DNA from: Rubrivivax sp.
GTDB lineage: Bacteria; Pseudomonadota; Gammaproteobacteria; Burkholderiales; Burkholderiaceae_C
NCBI GenBank assembly: GCA_027484825.1
Contig: JAIXSE010000025.1
Location: 62,001-126,000 of the forward strand
Length of the DNA: 64,000 nt
Reading direction: 5' to 3'
Both the position numbers and the translations under genes were made by a program. Shown one piece after another: positions 47,605 through 55,288 of the stretch (within the stretch, counting starts at the first letter, position 1; each line of letters opens with the position of its first letter). The notes below the pieces were generated by a model. It saw nothing but the letters and a program-made list of their open reading frames with translations. It did not search any database and was not told where the DNA came from.

Positions 47605-49242
47605 TTGAGCAAGATCACAAAAGATCGCACCGGGGTGATGGGCCGTCGCTGGAGGGTCGTCGGCGCATTGACGGCCTGCCTGGCGGCCTGGACCGGGATC
47701 ACACCGGCACAGGCACAGGGCCAGACGCTGGAGCTGGCCAAGTCCGGCCTGCGTCTGCTCGACGCGCAAGGCCATGTGCAGGCCGAGATGCCGATGCGGG
47801 CCAAGCGCTGGGACCAGCGCCGCCTGCCGGATGGCCGCACCGTGGCCCTGGTGCAGGACGCGGACAGCGGCGCGCTGCGGCTGATCGAGGCCCGGCAGGA
47901 CCGACTGGAGGAACGCCGCCGGTGGGACGGCCCCGCCTTCAACCTGGAGGCGCTGTGCCTGTACCTGCCGCCCGCGCAGCCGCTGCTGCAGGCCTTTGTG
48001 CTGGGGGACGACGGCATCGGTGAGCAGTGGCTGGTGGACGATCAGGTCGCGAGCGGCCCGGCCCGGTCGCCGGTGATGCGACGCCTGGCCAGCGTGCCCG
48101 ACGCCAAGGGCTGCGCCGTGCGGGACGAGGAGAGCCGGCTCTATGTGGCCGAGGCCGGTGTGGGCCTGTGGGCCCAGAGCGCCGATGCGGAGCGGCATGA
48201 GCGCCGACTGGTGGCACCGGGTCTGGCGCCCGCGGACCTGCCGCTGTGGATGTCCGCCCACGCAGGCGAGCGCCCGGTGGCCATTCCGGTCGTTCAGCCC
48301 AGTGCGCAGACCGTGCCGGTGCGCGGCAGCGGCGATGCGGCGGACGACCCGGCCATCTGGGTGCATCCGCGCAAGCCAGCGGCCAGTCGCATTCTGGGCA
48401 CCGACAAGAAGCTGGGGCTGAGCGTCTACGACCTGCAAGGCCGCGAGACGCAGTTCCTGCTGGTCGGCCGCGTGAACAACGTGGATCTGCGCCAGGGGCT
48501 TCGTTATGGCAGGGGCGCGTTTGACCTGGCCGTGGCCTCCCAGCGGGACCGCAAGACGGTGGTGGTCTTTCAGATCCATCCCGACGGTCATCTCACCACC
48601 GCTGCCGAGCTGCCCACCGGTCTCGACGACGTGTACGGCATCTGCAGCGGCCGCAATCCCGCAGGCGGGTTGGACATCTTCGTCAATGACAAGGATGGGC
48701 GGGTGCAGCAGTTGCGTCTGAACCGGGAGGGCACGACCTGGACCAGTCAACCGGTCGCCCAATTCCGGCTGGACACCCAGCCCGAAGGCTGCGTGGTGGA
48801 CGAGGCCGGGCAGCAGCTCTTCATCGGTGAGGAAAAGCGCGGCCTGTGGCGCCTGGCGCTGGACGCGGACGGCCGCATGGGCGCGGCGCGTCTGGTGCTG
48901 CCGGTGGGCGACGTGCTGACCGCGGATGTGGAAGGCATGGCCGTACACCGCAGCGCCAAGGGCGCGTGGCTGGTGGTGTCGGCCCAGGGCAGCGACAGCT
49001 TTGTGGTGCTGGATGCACAACCGCCGCATGCCGTGCGGGGGCGTTTCCGGGTGGGACTGAATGCGGCGCTGGGCATTGATGCCGTGTCGGAAACCGACGG
49101 GCTGGACGTGACCGCCGCGAACCTCGGCGGGCCGTACGGCGAGGGCCTGCTGGTGGTGCAGGACGGCCACAAGCGCTGGCCGCTGGGGCGTCAGAACTTC
49201 AAGCTGGTGCCGTGGAGCGAGGTGCTGCGGGTGATGCCTTGA
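47605..49242 (+). CDS. Beta-propeller phytase (3-phytase)
   Basis: 545 residues with a signal peptide ('GRRWRVVGALTACLAAWTGI'). The C-terminal ~350 form the calcium-dependent phytase propeller: 'GDAADDPAIWVHPRKPAASR', 'GTDKKLGLSVYDLQGRE', 'DNVDLR'-type 'RVNNVDLRQGL', 'EGCVVDEAGQQLFIGEEKRG' and 'SETDGLDVTAANLG'. The N-terminal ~190 look like a second, incomplete propeller half ('RRWDGPAFNLEALCLYLPPA'), as in dual-domain phytases. It releases phosphate from phytate in the periplasm or outside. Start TTG 47605 with AAGGAG upstream; operon with the receptor. Confidence 0.88.
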   Translation: MSKITKDRTGVMGRRWRVVGALTACLAAWTGITPAQAQGQTLELAKSGLRLLDAQGHVQAEMPMRAKRWDQRRLPDGRTVALVQDADSGALRLIEARQDRLEERRRWDGPAFNLEALCLYLPPAQPLLQAFVLGDDGIGEQWLVDDQVASGPARSPVMRRLASVPDAKGCAVRDEESRLYVAEAGVGLWAQSADAERHERRLVAPGLAPADLPLWMSAHAGERPVAIPVVQPSAQTVPVRGSGDAADDPAIWVHPRKPAASRILGTDKKLGLSVYDLQGRETQFLLVGRVNNVDLRQGLRYGRGAFDLAVASQRDRKTVVVFQIHPDGHLTTAAELPTGLDDVYGICSGRNPAGGLDIFVNDKDGRVQQLRLNREGTTWTSQPVAQFRLDTQPEGCVVDEAGQQLFIGEEKRGLWRLALDADGRMGAARLVLPVGDVLTADVEGMAVHRSAKGAWLVVSAQGSDSFVVLDAQPPHAVRGRFRVGLNAALGIDAVSETDGLDVTAANLGGPYGEGLLVVQDGHKRWPLGRQNFKLVPWSEVLRVMP

Positions 49243-49293
49243 ACGGGGTGCCTTGATTGGTGTGGCTTGAACGGGGCGCCTTGATCGATGTGC

Positions 49294-49839
49294 TCAGACG
49301 GCGCGGGCGCGCAGGTTGTCCCGCGCCATCTGGGCTAGTTCCACGCCCCGGGTGCTGCCTTCGGGGAATGCCGAAGCGCCGATCTGCAGCCGCACATGCA
49401 TGAGGTGGCTGTCTCCCACCCCGTACGACCCGCCCAGCGCGTGATGCAGGCGCTGGCGCACGATGTCGGATTCCGGCGCGCCAGCATCGATCAGCAGCAC
49501 CGCGAAGGTGTTGTCGCCCACCTGCACCACCGCATCGGTGCCACGCACCCGGCTGCGCAGGCGCCGGCCCACGGCGGTCATCAAGGTGGCCAACTCGTCC
49601 TCCGGCACCGGGGCCTGGAGGGCTTCCACCGCCTCGGCCTCCAGCCACATCACCGCCAGCTTGGCGCCGTAGCGACGGCACTGCGTCAGCTGACGGGTGA
49701 TCATCAGCCCGAATTCGCCGATGGAATCCACTCGGGGAATGCTCAGCGCCGGGACCTGACGCAACGGCTTGGCCGCTGCGGCATCCCCAGGGCTGCCCTC
49801 CTCCGGACAGGCCACAGCGCTTGAATTGGACGAACTCAT
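49294..49839 (-). CDS. Degenerate GGDEF-domain protein
   Basis: 181 residues, soluble. From ~60 the fold follows a GGDEF domain ('EFGLMITRQLTQCRRYGAKL', 'MTAVGRRLRSRVRGTDAVVQ', 'QIGASAFPEGSTRGVELAQM'). The active-site motif reads 'VGDNTFAVLL' instead of GGDEF, so cyclase activity is doubtful. The N-terminal ~55 residues are a disordered Ser/Ala-rich stretch. ATG 49839 has GGAG nine bases upstream. It is divergent from the ECF sigma gene across ~290 bp. Confidence 0.75.
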   Translation of the reverse strand: MSSSNSSAVACPEEGSPGDAAAAKPLRQVPALSIPRVDSIGEFGLMITRQLTQCRRYGAKLAVMWLEAEAVEALQAPVPEDELATLMTAVGRRLRSRVRGTDAVVQVGDNTFAVLLIDAGAPESDIVRQRLHHALGGSYGVGDSHLMHVRLQIGASAFPEGSTRGVELAQMARDNLRARAV

Positions 49840-50132
49840 CTGATCGACTCCGGACCGGGACTCCACGCCCTTGTGTGCAGTTCCCTCTCTGCCGCGCACA
49901 AGGTGAGGGCACAACCTGCCTATAGCAGCCCGTGTCATCCGGCCTCCCTTGCCACATCTCAAAGTCGTGCCCTCGTTTATCAAAACGCAGGCACGAGGCG
50001 CCACCCGACATCTCACCGACAAGAATTTGCTCAGTGAAAACCCTTGATTGGGGGTCAGATCGTGCGCTATTGGTCGTCAACGGGACCGGTCACATGTAAC
50101 AGATTCATACAGTCCCGGTAGAGTCCGCACCC
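49840..50132. other. Divergent intergenic region upstream of the ECF sigma gene
   Basis: About 290 bp between a minus-strand degenerate GGDEF gene and the plus-strand sigma gene. Apart from the CCCGGTAGAG element (50114-50123) and TGTAAC (50095-50100) no feature is recognised. Confidence 0.4.
50114..50123 (+). promoter_or_regulatory. Shared CCCGGTAGAG element, copy 1 (before the ECF sigma gene)
   Basis: CCCGGTAGAG occurs exactly at 50114-50123, just before the sigma gene, and again at 50731-50740, before the kinase gene. TGTAAC lies 13 bp upstream of copy 1, at ECF-promoter-like spacing. It may be the -10 region of promoters read by the locus's own sigma factor. Confidence 0.35.
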
Positions 50133-50687
50133 ATGACGGAGATCACCCAATTGCTGCAAGCGGCCAGCCAAGGCGACCGGAAGGCCGCCGACGAGGTCGT
50201 GTCGCAGCTCTATGGGGAATTGCAGCGGCTGGCGCGGCAGCGGATGCGCTTGTCGGGCAGCGTGACGCTGCTGGACACCACGGCGCTGGTGCATGAGGCG
50301 TGGCTGCGGTTGGCGGGGGCGCAGGCGAAGAGTTTTCCGGACCGGCGGCACTTCCTGGCGTATGCGGCGCGGGTGATGCGCAATGTCGTGATTGACGTGG
50401 TGCGGGCACGGCGCGCAGAGCGACGGGGCGGCGACCAGTTGGCGCTGACGCTCAACACGGCGGTCATCGACATGGGGCCGCAATCGGACGACGGGATTTT
50501 GCGCATTCATGAAGCGCTGGATGAACTCGCAGAGGTGGAACCCCGGCTGGCCCAGGTCGTGGAGATGCGCTACTTTGGCGGCTTGCTGGAACAGGAAATC
50601 GCCGAAGCATTGGGCGTGACGGAACGCACGGTGCAGCGCGATTGGCAGAAGGCACGGCTGTTTCTCTCCATCAGCCTGAAAGATTGA
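50133..50687 (+). CDS. ECF-family RNA polymerase sigma factor (kinase-linked type)
   Basis: 184 residues. Sigma-70 regions 2 ('VSQLYGELQRLARQRMRLSG', 'LVHEAWLRLAGAQAKSFPDR') and 4 ('VVEMRYFGGLLEQEIAEALG', 'TERTVQRDWQKARLFL') are complete. The sequence style matches the Sig-70_X6/ECF43-like group, whose members sit beside Ser/Thr kinases and are controlled by phosphorylation rather than an anti-sigma factor (for example EcfP/PknT in Vibrio). No anti-sigma gene is visible. The kinase gene follows 113 bp downstream. Confidence 0.88.
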   Translation: MTEITQLLQAASQGDRKAADEVVSQLYGELQRLARQRMRLSGSVTLLDTTALVHEAWLRLAGAQAKSFPDRRHFLAYAARVMRNVVIDVVRARRAERRGGDQLALTLNTAVIDMGPQSDDGILRIHEALDELAEVEPRLAQVVEMRYFGGLLEQEIAEALGVTERTVQRDWQKARLFLSISLKD

Positions 50688-50730
50688 GGCTTGCACACTG
50701 ACGGCATTGCCTGATTGAGAAGAACAGAGG

Positions 50731-50740
50731 CCCGGTAGAG
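50731..50740 (+). promoter_or_regulatory. Shared CCCGGTAGAG element, copy 2 (before the kinase gene)
   Basis: Exact repeat of the decamer at 50114-50123, 60 bp upstream of the kinase start. The -35 position does not match the first copy, so promoter function is uncertain. Confidence 0.3.
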
Positions 50741-50800
50741 GCCATTGCACATGCGGGGGGCGTCTGAGGAGGCGCCAGATAAGAATCAACCGAGACGCCC

Positions 50801-53515
50801 ATGGACGCTCTGGACAAAGAACGTTGGATTGCACTGAGTCCGCTGCTGGATCAATTGCTGGACCGGGACGAAGAGGACCGTCAGCGCTGGCTGGCGCAGT
50901 TGCGCGCGCACGATGCCGCCACGGCGGATGAGCTGGAGGGCTTGCTGGCTCAGCACCAGGCGCTGGATGCGCAGGGCTTCATGGGGCGGCCGGCGGCGGA
51001 AGAGATGGGCGGGGTGGCCGCGCCGGTAGGCGAGGAGCCGATTGCGGCGCTGGATCTCACCGGGGAGTCCATTGGGCCGTATCAGCTGGAGCGTGAGGTC
51101 GGGCAAGGCGGCATGGGCGCCGTGTGGCTGGCCCGCCGGGCGGACGGTCGGTTCCAGGGCGAGGTGGCGATCAAGTTCCTGAAGGCCGGGCTCTTCGGCA
51201 AGGGGGACAACGGGCGCTTTGCACGGGAAGGTCAGATCCTGGGGCGGCTGTCCCATCCGCACATTGCACGGCTGCTGGATGCCGGGGTTCATTCCGGGCA
51301 TCAGCCGTATCTGGTGCTGGAGTATGTGGATGGTCTGCCGATTGACCGGTATTGCCATGTGCACGGTCTGGACATCGAGGCCCGCATTCGGTTGTTCCTG
51401 GATGTGCTGGCGGCGGTGGCGCATGCGCATCAGCGGCTGATCCTGCATCGGGACTTGAAGCCCAGCAACATTCTGGTGACGGCAGACGGCCAGGTGAAGC
51501 TGCTGGACTTCGGCATTGCCAAGCTGATGGACGATGCCACGCAGCCGGCGGCGGCTACGGAATTGACGCAATTGGCGGGCAGTGCATTTACGCCGCAATA
51601 CGCGGCGCCGGAGCAGATCCAGCAAGGGGATGTGACCACGGCGACCGATGTGTATGCGCTGGGGGTGCTGCTCTATCAATTGCTGGGCGGGCGACATCCG
51701 ACGGCGGACGACACGCAGACGCATCTGGACCGGCTCAAGGCGGTGGTGGAGTTGGTGCCCAAACGGCTGTCGGAAGTGGCCAGCGGGCAGTTGGACCCGG
51801 TGATTGCGCGGCAGTCCAAGCTGCTCAAGGGCGACCTGGACACGATTGTGGCCAAGGCGCTGAAGAAGTCTCCGGCGGAGCGCTATGCCAATGCGGAGCA
51901 GTTCTCTGCGGATTTGAATCGTTGGTTGCAGCATGAGCCGATTACGGCGAGGCCCGATACGCGCCTGTATGTGCTGGGGCGGTTTGTGCGGCGGCATCGG
52001 CTGGCGGTGGGGGCGAGCACGGTGGCGGTGTTTGCGCTGCTGGGGCTGACGACGTTCAGCGTGGTGCAGGCGCACCGGGCTGAGCAGGCGGAGCATCAGG
52101 CGCAGCAGCGGAGGCAGCAAGCGGATGACCTGCTGAGCTTCATGCTGGGCGAGTTCGCGGACAAGCTGCGGCCGATTGGGCGCTTGGAGTTGCTGGACAG
52201 TGTGGGGACGAAGGCGCTGTCGTATCTGTCAGCAAATGAAGGGTTGAGTCCGCAGGAGCGGTTGCAGCGGGCGAAGGCGCTGACAGTGCTTGGGGAGGTG
52301 CGGGTTTCCAAGCGGGATATGGAAGGGGCGCGGGAGCCGTTGGTTGCGGCGCAGGCACTGCTGGAAGGGCCGCCGCCGAGTAAAGAGATGGCGGGGGCTT
52401 GGTACAAGGCGCAGGGGGCGGCGGCGTTTTGGGAGGGGCATTCCTACTTCGTCAAACGAGACTTCAACCGGGCGCTTCCCGCAATCGAGCGATACGTCAC
52501 GGACACGAAAGAGTGGCTCGAGTCGGAGCCTGACAATCTAGACGCGTTAGCTGAGCTTTCATATGCTCAGAACAGCCTCGGCTCGGTCAAACTAGAGAGC
52601 GCTGATATTAATGGCGCAGCAGGAAGCTTCCGTGAATCCATCGAACTCAAACGCAAGGTGCTGGAAAAAGCGCCCAAGGAAAAAGTTCCTGCATTGCGGA
52701 TGGAACTTGCGGACAGTATGAGTTGGCTGGCTACCGCATTGGATTGGAAGGGAAAAACTCCCGAAGCACTGCAAATGTTCACTGAAGCGATCGCAGTCAT
52801 TCAAGATGTTAGGCGCGATGCGCCTCCCAATGGTCTATGGGCATATCGCGAGGCGATCATGCATCGTTGGGCAGCTATTGCTTCTTTCAAGCTCGGAAAC
52901 CACGTTGCCACCGTCAAACACGTGGACGCAGCCGTAAAGCTGATGGATGCTCTGCAAGCCCAAGATCCGACCAACAAGAACTGGCGAATGAACTGGCTAC
53001 GATCCAAGGCGCTCCAACTCGAATACGCTCCTGAATCAGCGGATCATCAAGAAAGGCTCAAGAAGTGGATAGCGTTGAAGAACGAATGGGACTCCGTCGC
53101 AGGCCAAAGTAAAAGCGGCGGCATCCTCGCACAGAGATACCAATCAGACGTGGGTCTTGGCAAGGAATTGGCAGTTGTCGGCAGACTCGATGAAGCGCTT
53201 ATTCTAATGGAGAATGTACTGCATGGGCTCTCCACTGAGAATGGAGCCAATTCCAAGGACGTTAGGGTGCTGATGGCGTACTCGGACGCCGCTATGTCGA
53301 TTGTCCGAATCCTGCCGAGGACGCCTTCCTATTTCGAAAAACGCAGGCTGATCTGCCAATCGCTCGCAGGGGAAATCGGAAAAATGCCACGTTTGATTGC
53401 CGTTCATCAGAAGATCACTAGTAGCTGGATTGAGGCCCAATCCTGCCTGGGGAGGGCGGATACAGAAGAAGTGATCAAAGCCTCACAGTGGCTGGCGGCG
53501 TCGCCGGCGGACTGA
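50801..53515 (+). CDS. Transmembrane serine/threonine protein kinase with large periplasmic TPR-like domain
   Basis: 904 residues. After an 85-residue N-terminal helical region, a full kinase domain covers ~90-370: glycine loop 'YQLEREVGQGGMGAVW', catalytic Lys in 'GEVAIKFLKAG', HRD loop 'LILHRDLKPSNILV' (~216), DFG 'KLLDFGIAKLM' (~235) and 'FTPQYAAPEQIQQGDV'. One membrane helix lies at ~398-420 ('VGASTVAVFALLGLTTFSVV'). The last ~480 residues are helical, TPR-like and predicted periplasmic. From about base 52440 the coding DNA becomes clearly less GC-rich than the first part, suggesting that the sensor half was exchanged. It probably phosphorylates the adjacent ECF sigma factor. Confidence 0.88.
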   Translation: MDALDKERWIALSPLLDQLLDRDEEDRQRWLAQLRAHDAATADELEGLLAQHQALDAQGFMGRPAAEEMGGVAAPVGEEPIAALDLTGESIGPYQLEREVGQGGMGAVWLARRADGRFQGEVAIKFLKAGLFGKGDNGRFAREGQILGRLSHPHIARLLDAGVHSGHQPYLVLEYVDGLPIDRYCHVHGLDIEARIRLFLDVLAAVAHAHQRLILHRDLKPSNILVTADGQVKLLDFGIAKLMDDATQPAAATELTQLAGSAFTPQYAAPEQIQQGDVTTATDVYALGVLLYQLLGGRHPTADDTQTHLDRLKAVVELVPKRLSEVASGQLDPVIARQSKLLKGDLDTIVAKALKKSPAERYANAEQFSADLNRWLQHEPITARPDTRLYVLGRFVRRHRLAVGASTVAVFALLGLTTFSVVQAHRAEQAEHQAQQRRQQADDLLSFMLGEFADKLRPIGRLELLDSVGTKALSYLSANEGLSPQERLQRAKALTVLGEVRVSKRDMEGAREPLVAAQALLEGPPPSKEMAGAWYKAQGAAAFWEGHSYFVKRDFNRALPAIERYVTDTKEWLESEPDNLDALAELSYAQNSLGSVKLESADINGAAGSFRESIELKRKVLEKAPKEKVPALRMELADSMSWLATALDWKGKTPEALQMFTEAIAVIQDVRRDAPPNGLWAYREAIMHRWAAIASFKLGNHVATVKHVDAAVKLMDALQAQDPTNKNWRMNWLRSKALQLEYAPESADHQERLKKWIALKNEWDSVAGQSKSGGILAQRYQSDVGLGKELAVVGRLDEALILMENVLHGLSTENGANSKDVRVLMAYSDAAMSIVRILPRTPSYFEKRRLICQSLAGEIGKMPRLIAVHQKITSSWIEAQSCLGRADTEEVIKASQWLAASPAD

Positions 53516-53554
53516 CTCCCCATTAATCAACCACGAGAGAGATAGAGAGATCCT

Positions 53555-53959
53555 ATGCCATCCGTATTTTTCGTTCGCGCAACTCCCAGCCCAGACGGCA
53601 AATTTGCTATTTGCTCTTACTTTTCAGATAAGCAAGGGAACAATCCCATTCAAGGCTCCGCATTCAGCGTGCCAAAGACCACGGGCGAATGCATATTTTC
53701 TGAGGCAGACGACTCAGATCTTACGCTCATCGGGGCGTCCTTCAGCAGCCTCGGGGGAACCCCCGGTATGAACAACGGCAATTTCTGCCCGGCCGACGCC
53801 ACGAGTTCGATTCGCTTTGGTATGCCAACGTCGTTCGTGTCAACGAAAGGTGTGGTTCTGCTTTTCTCCAATCCTGAGATCGTAGACAACATTTATCCGA
53901 GCAGCGATCCTCAAATCACCAACGACGACATCACTCCGCCGTCAACACCTCACGGATGA
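53555..53959 (+). CDS. 134-residue protein ending in a degenerate peptide-core motif
   Basis: Unrecognised protein, no signal peptide. Residues 1-110 are polar with several Gly/Asn/Ser-rich turns ('SKQGNNPIQ'-like 'DKQGNNPIQGSAFSVPKTTG'). The C-terminus 'SSDPQITNDDITPPSTPHG' is clearly related to the cores of the small peptides downstream ('GGPQITNDGFQPPT'). Each change from GGPQITNDG is one base (GGC to AGC, GGT to GAT, GGC to GAC). A leader-like stretch 'LFSNPEIVDNI' precedes it, with longer spacing. It may be an oversized precursor or a carrier of the same tag. It follows the kinase gene by 39 bp; a purine-rich ribosome-binding region precedes the ATG. Confidence 0.65.
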   Translation: MPSVFFVRATPSPDGKFAICSYFSDKQGNNPIQGSAFSVPKTTGECIFSEADDSDLTLIGASFSSLGGTPGMNNGNFCPADATSSIRFGMPTSFVSTKGVVLLFSNPEIVDNIYPSSDPQITNDDITPPSTPHG

Positions 53960-54049
53960 AGCCCGCAAAGGCGTCTGACCGCCCTTATTGCTGCATTTGC
54001 GACATTCCCAATTCGCTGGCGGCCTGATTGCGTCGACGCGGACTAAGAC

Positions 54050-54133
54050 ATGGACTTCTCTGAATTGGGGTCTGAGAATGTCGAAGCCGCTACTTGCGGA
54101 TCTCACGTGACAAACGGCGGCGGCGGGGATTGA
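54050..54133 (+). CDS. 27-residue ORF, degenerate member of the peptide family
   Basis: ATG 54050 to TGA 54133 encodes 27 residues ending 'VEAATCGSHVTNGGGGD'. It aligns with the intact precursors at 'ELSLKEVKWVAGGPQVTNDG': TGC GGA TCT CAC differs from GGC GGA CCT CAG by one base per changed codon, and VTNGG from VTNDG by one more. A stop (TAA) lies just upstream in frame and no Shine-Dalgarno is seen. With CG in place of GG it is probably a relic rather than a functional precursor. Confidence 0.4.
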   Translation: MDFSELGSENVEAATCGSHVTNGGGGD

Positions 54134-54229
54134 TTTCATGGGACACAAGGCGTCTCGGCGCTGCGCGTTCTTGATCCACTAGGCCCGCTAGCTCTAGGTC
54201 CCTGCACGGCGATGTGATGAAGAAATGTC

Positions 54230-54420
54230 CTACCCCAAGGGTCGTGTCTCCGCGACCCATTTCCGTTTCGAAAAGCCCAGTAGCGCCCTACCCGCAAAGC
54301 CCAACAGACGTCTTTTGAATTCCTTTGCTTGGGTGCAAGGCAGGCAAGGCTGCCATTGCTTCATCACTTCTCTGCCCCAACTGGTGTGCGGGTTTGTCAA
54401 GATTGGCGGGCCATTCCCGG
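54230..54420 (+). pseudogene. Decayed duplicate of the terminator and 5' end of the C39 transporter gene
   Basis: From 54235 to ~54367 the DNA parallels 55501-55637, the stretch that holds the terminator hairpin, the intergenic spacer and the first codons of the transporter gene; by eye most bases match, with small indels. The hairpin is kept (GGGTCGTG-TCTC-CGCGACCC, 54239-54258). The encoded 'LLNSFAWVQGRQGCHCF' parallels 'LLNPFDWMRGRRALPMF', then the similarity fades at the region of the catalytic Cys. This is the remnant of an earlier cassette copy and shows that peptide/transporter units were duplicated in tandem. Confidence 0.75.
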
Positions 54421-54478
54421 ACCAAGATAATCGAGCTTCATTACCGAGCAAAAGAAGAACGGTGAAGGAAGAATTCTT

Positions 54479-54620
54479 TTGACACTGCGAAGCAGGATCA
54501 AGACACCAGATTCAGAACTGATTAACGTTTCATTGACTGACCTGACCTCGGTAGCTTGATGTCTTCGGGTCACCAATGGCGGAGTGGCCCGGAGCCGAAG
54601 CTCGTCGAGGCGACGAACTG
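54479..54620 (+). pseudogene. Broken precursor peptide gene of the same family
   Basis: In frame from TTG 54479 (AAGGAA upstream) it reads a leader '...SELINVSLTDLTSVA' and then TGA (54557-54559) exactly where the double glycine should be, followed by 'CLRVTNGGV'. The codons GCT TGA TGT CTT CGG differ from GCT GGA GGT CCT CAG (AGGPQ) by one base each after the first. No ATG start is found. It is best explained as an inactivated copy. Confidence 0.65.
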
Positions 54621-54721
54621 AACAAGCACCAAGATATGGCGGAGCAGCCGTACTTCCACATCCAAGCCTGTCGGCAAGGTGCTACGCAGGCTAGCGTCAT
54701 CAATTAATTCGGAGAGATCGT

Positions 54722-54955
54722 ATGAAGCCAAACGAGAAGCGCATTCAACAGTTGAATGCATCGCCAGATCCCTGCCCTAAGCCGAGTGCGATGGCGTTGG
54801 AAGCGCCGCCTCCGCCCACCGAAGGCGGGATGCTGATCTACCGCGAACTCACCTCTGGCGAAATCTTCGCCGTGTCGGGTGGCCCGCAGATCATTAACGA
54901 CGGTCTCCTGCCCCCGCCGCCCTTTGTTGCTGGCCCTATTGGGCCCACTGAGTGA
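54722..54955 (+). CDS. Double-glycine-leader precursor peptide 1
   Basis: 77 residues. Leader 'IYRELTSGEIFAVSGG' fits the class II bacteriocin/microcin leader pattern (ELxxxEIxxVSGG) recognised by C39 peptidases. The predicted 23-residue core begins PQIINDGLLPPPPF and ends GPIGPTE: Pro-rich, no Cys, Ser or Lys. The N-terminal 40 residues are a longer extension than in the other two. GGAGAG precedes ATG 54722. A C39 transporter encoded 0.6 kb downstream is the likely exporter and processor. No peptide-modifying enzyme gene is nearby. Confidence 0.8.
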   Translation: MKPNEKRIQQLNASPDPCPKPSAMALEAPPPPTEGGMLIYRELTSGEIFAVSGGPQIINDGLLPPPPFVAGPIGPTE

Positions 54956-55024
54956 GGCGATAGCTTCACCTACCGGCGACAAAGTCAGCCTTCGTTCTCC
55001 TGAACCCAAATGTGAGGAAAAGCC

Positions 55025-55189
55025 ATGAAGCAACTTGAAGTGGAAAACACCACGGCCCCGACAACGCCCGCGCCAGCCCCGTCGGTGGTTGAGCTGTCCT
55101 TGAAAGAGGTGAAGTGGGTTGCTGGTGGGCCACAGGTGACCAATGACGGCGTGATTCCTCCGCCCGCTGTGGCGCCGCTGCGAAGCTGA
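55025..55189 (+). CDS. Double-glycine-leader precursor peptide 2
   Basis: 54 residues. Starts 'MKQLEVENTTAPTTPAPAP', then leader 'VVELSLKEVKWVAGG' and a 19-residue core beginning PQVTNDGVIPPP and ending VAPLRS. GAGGA lies at good distance from ATG 55025. It shares the start MKQ and the leader consensus with peptide 3 and the core consensus with both others. Pro at the first position after GG is unusual for C39 cleavage, so the cut site needs testing. Confidence 0.82.
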   Translation: MKQLEVENTTAPTTPAPAPSVVELSLKEVKWVAGGPQVTNDGVIPPPAVAPLRS

Positions 55190-55288
55190 TCCGCATTGGG
55201 AACAACCCCAGTGCGATGCCCTTGAGGATGCGTTGACGCTGGAAGGCCCCAGTCCGCATACTTGTGAACGGTTTTTTAGGGAGCGCGC

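Noticed and set aside
50801-53515. Frameshift or fusion in the kinase gene at the composition change (~52440)
   Set aside because: The reading frame is continuous and the helical periplasmic part proceeds without a break, so an intact gene with an exchanged 3' half is preferred.
54225-54482. Possible 85-residue protein gene
   Set aside because: It is better explained as a decayed copy of the terminator and 5' end of the exporter gene; the frame contains the hairpin itself.
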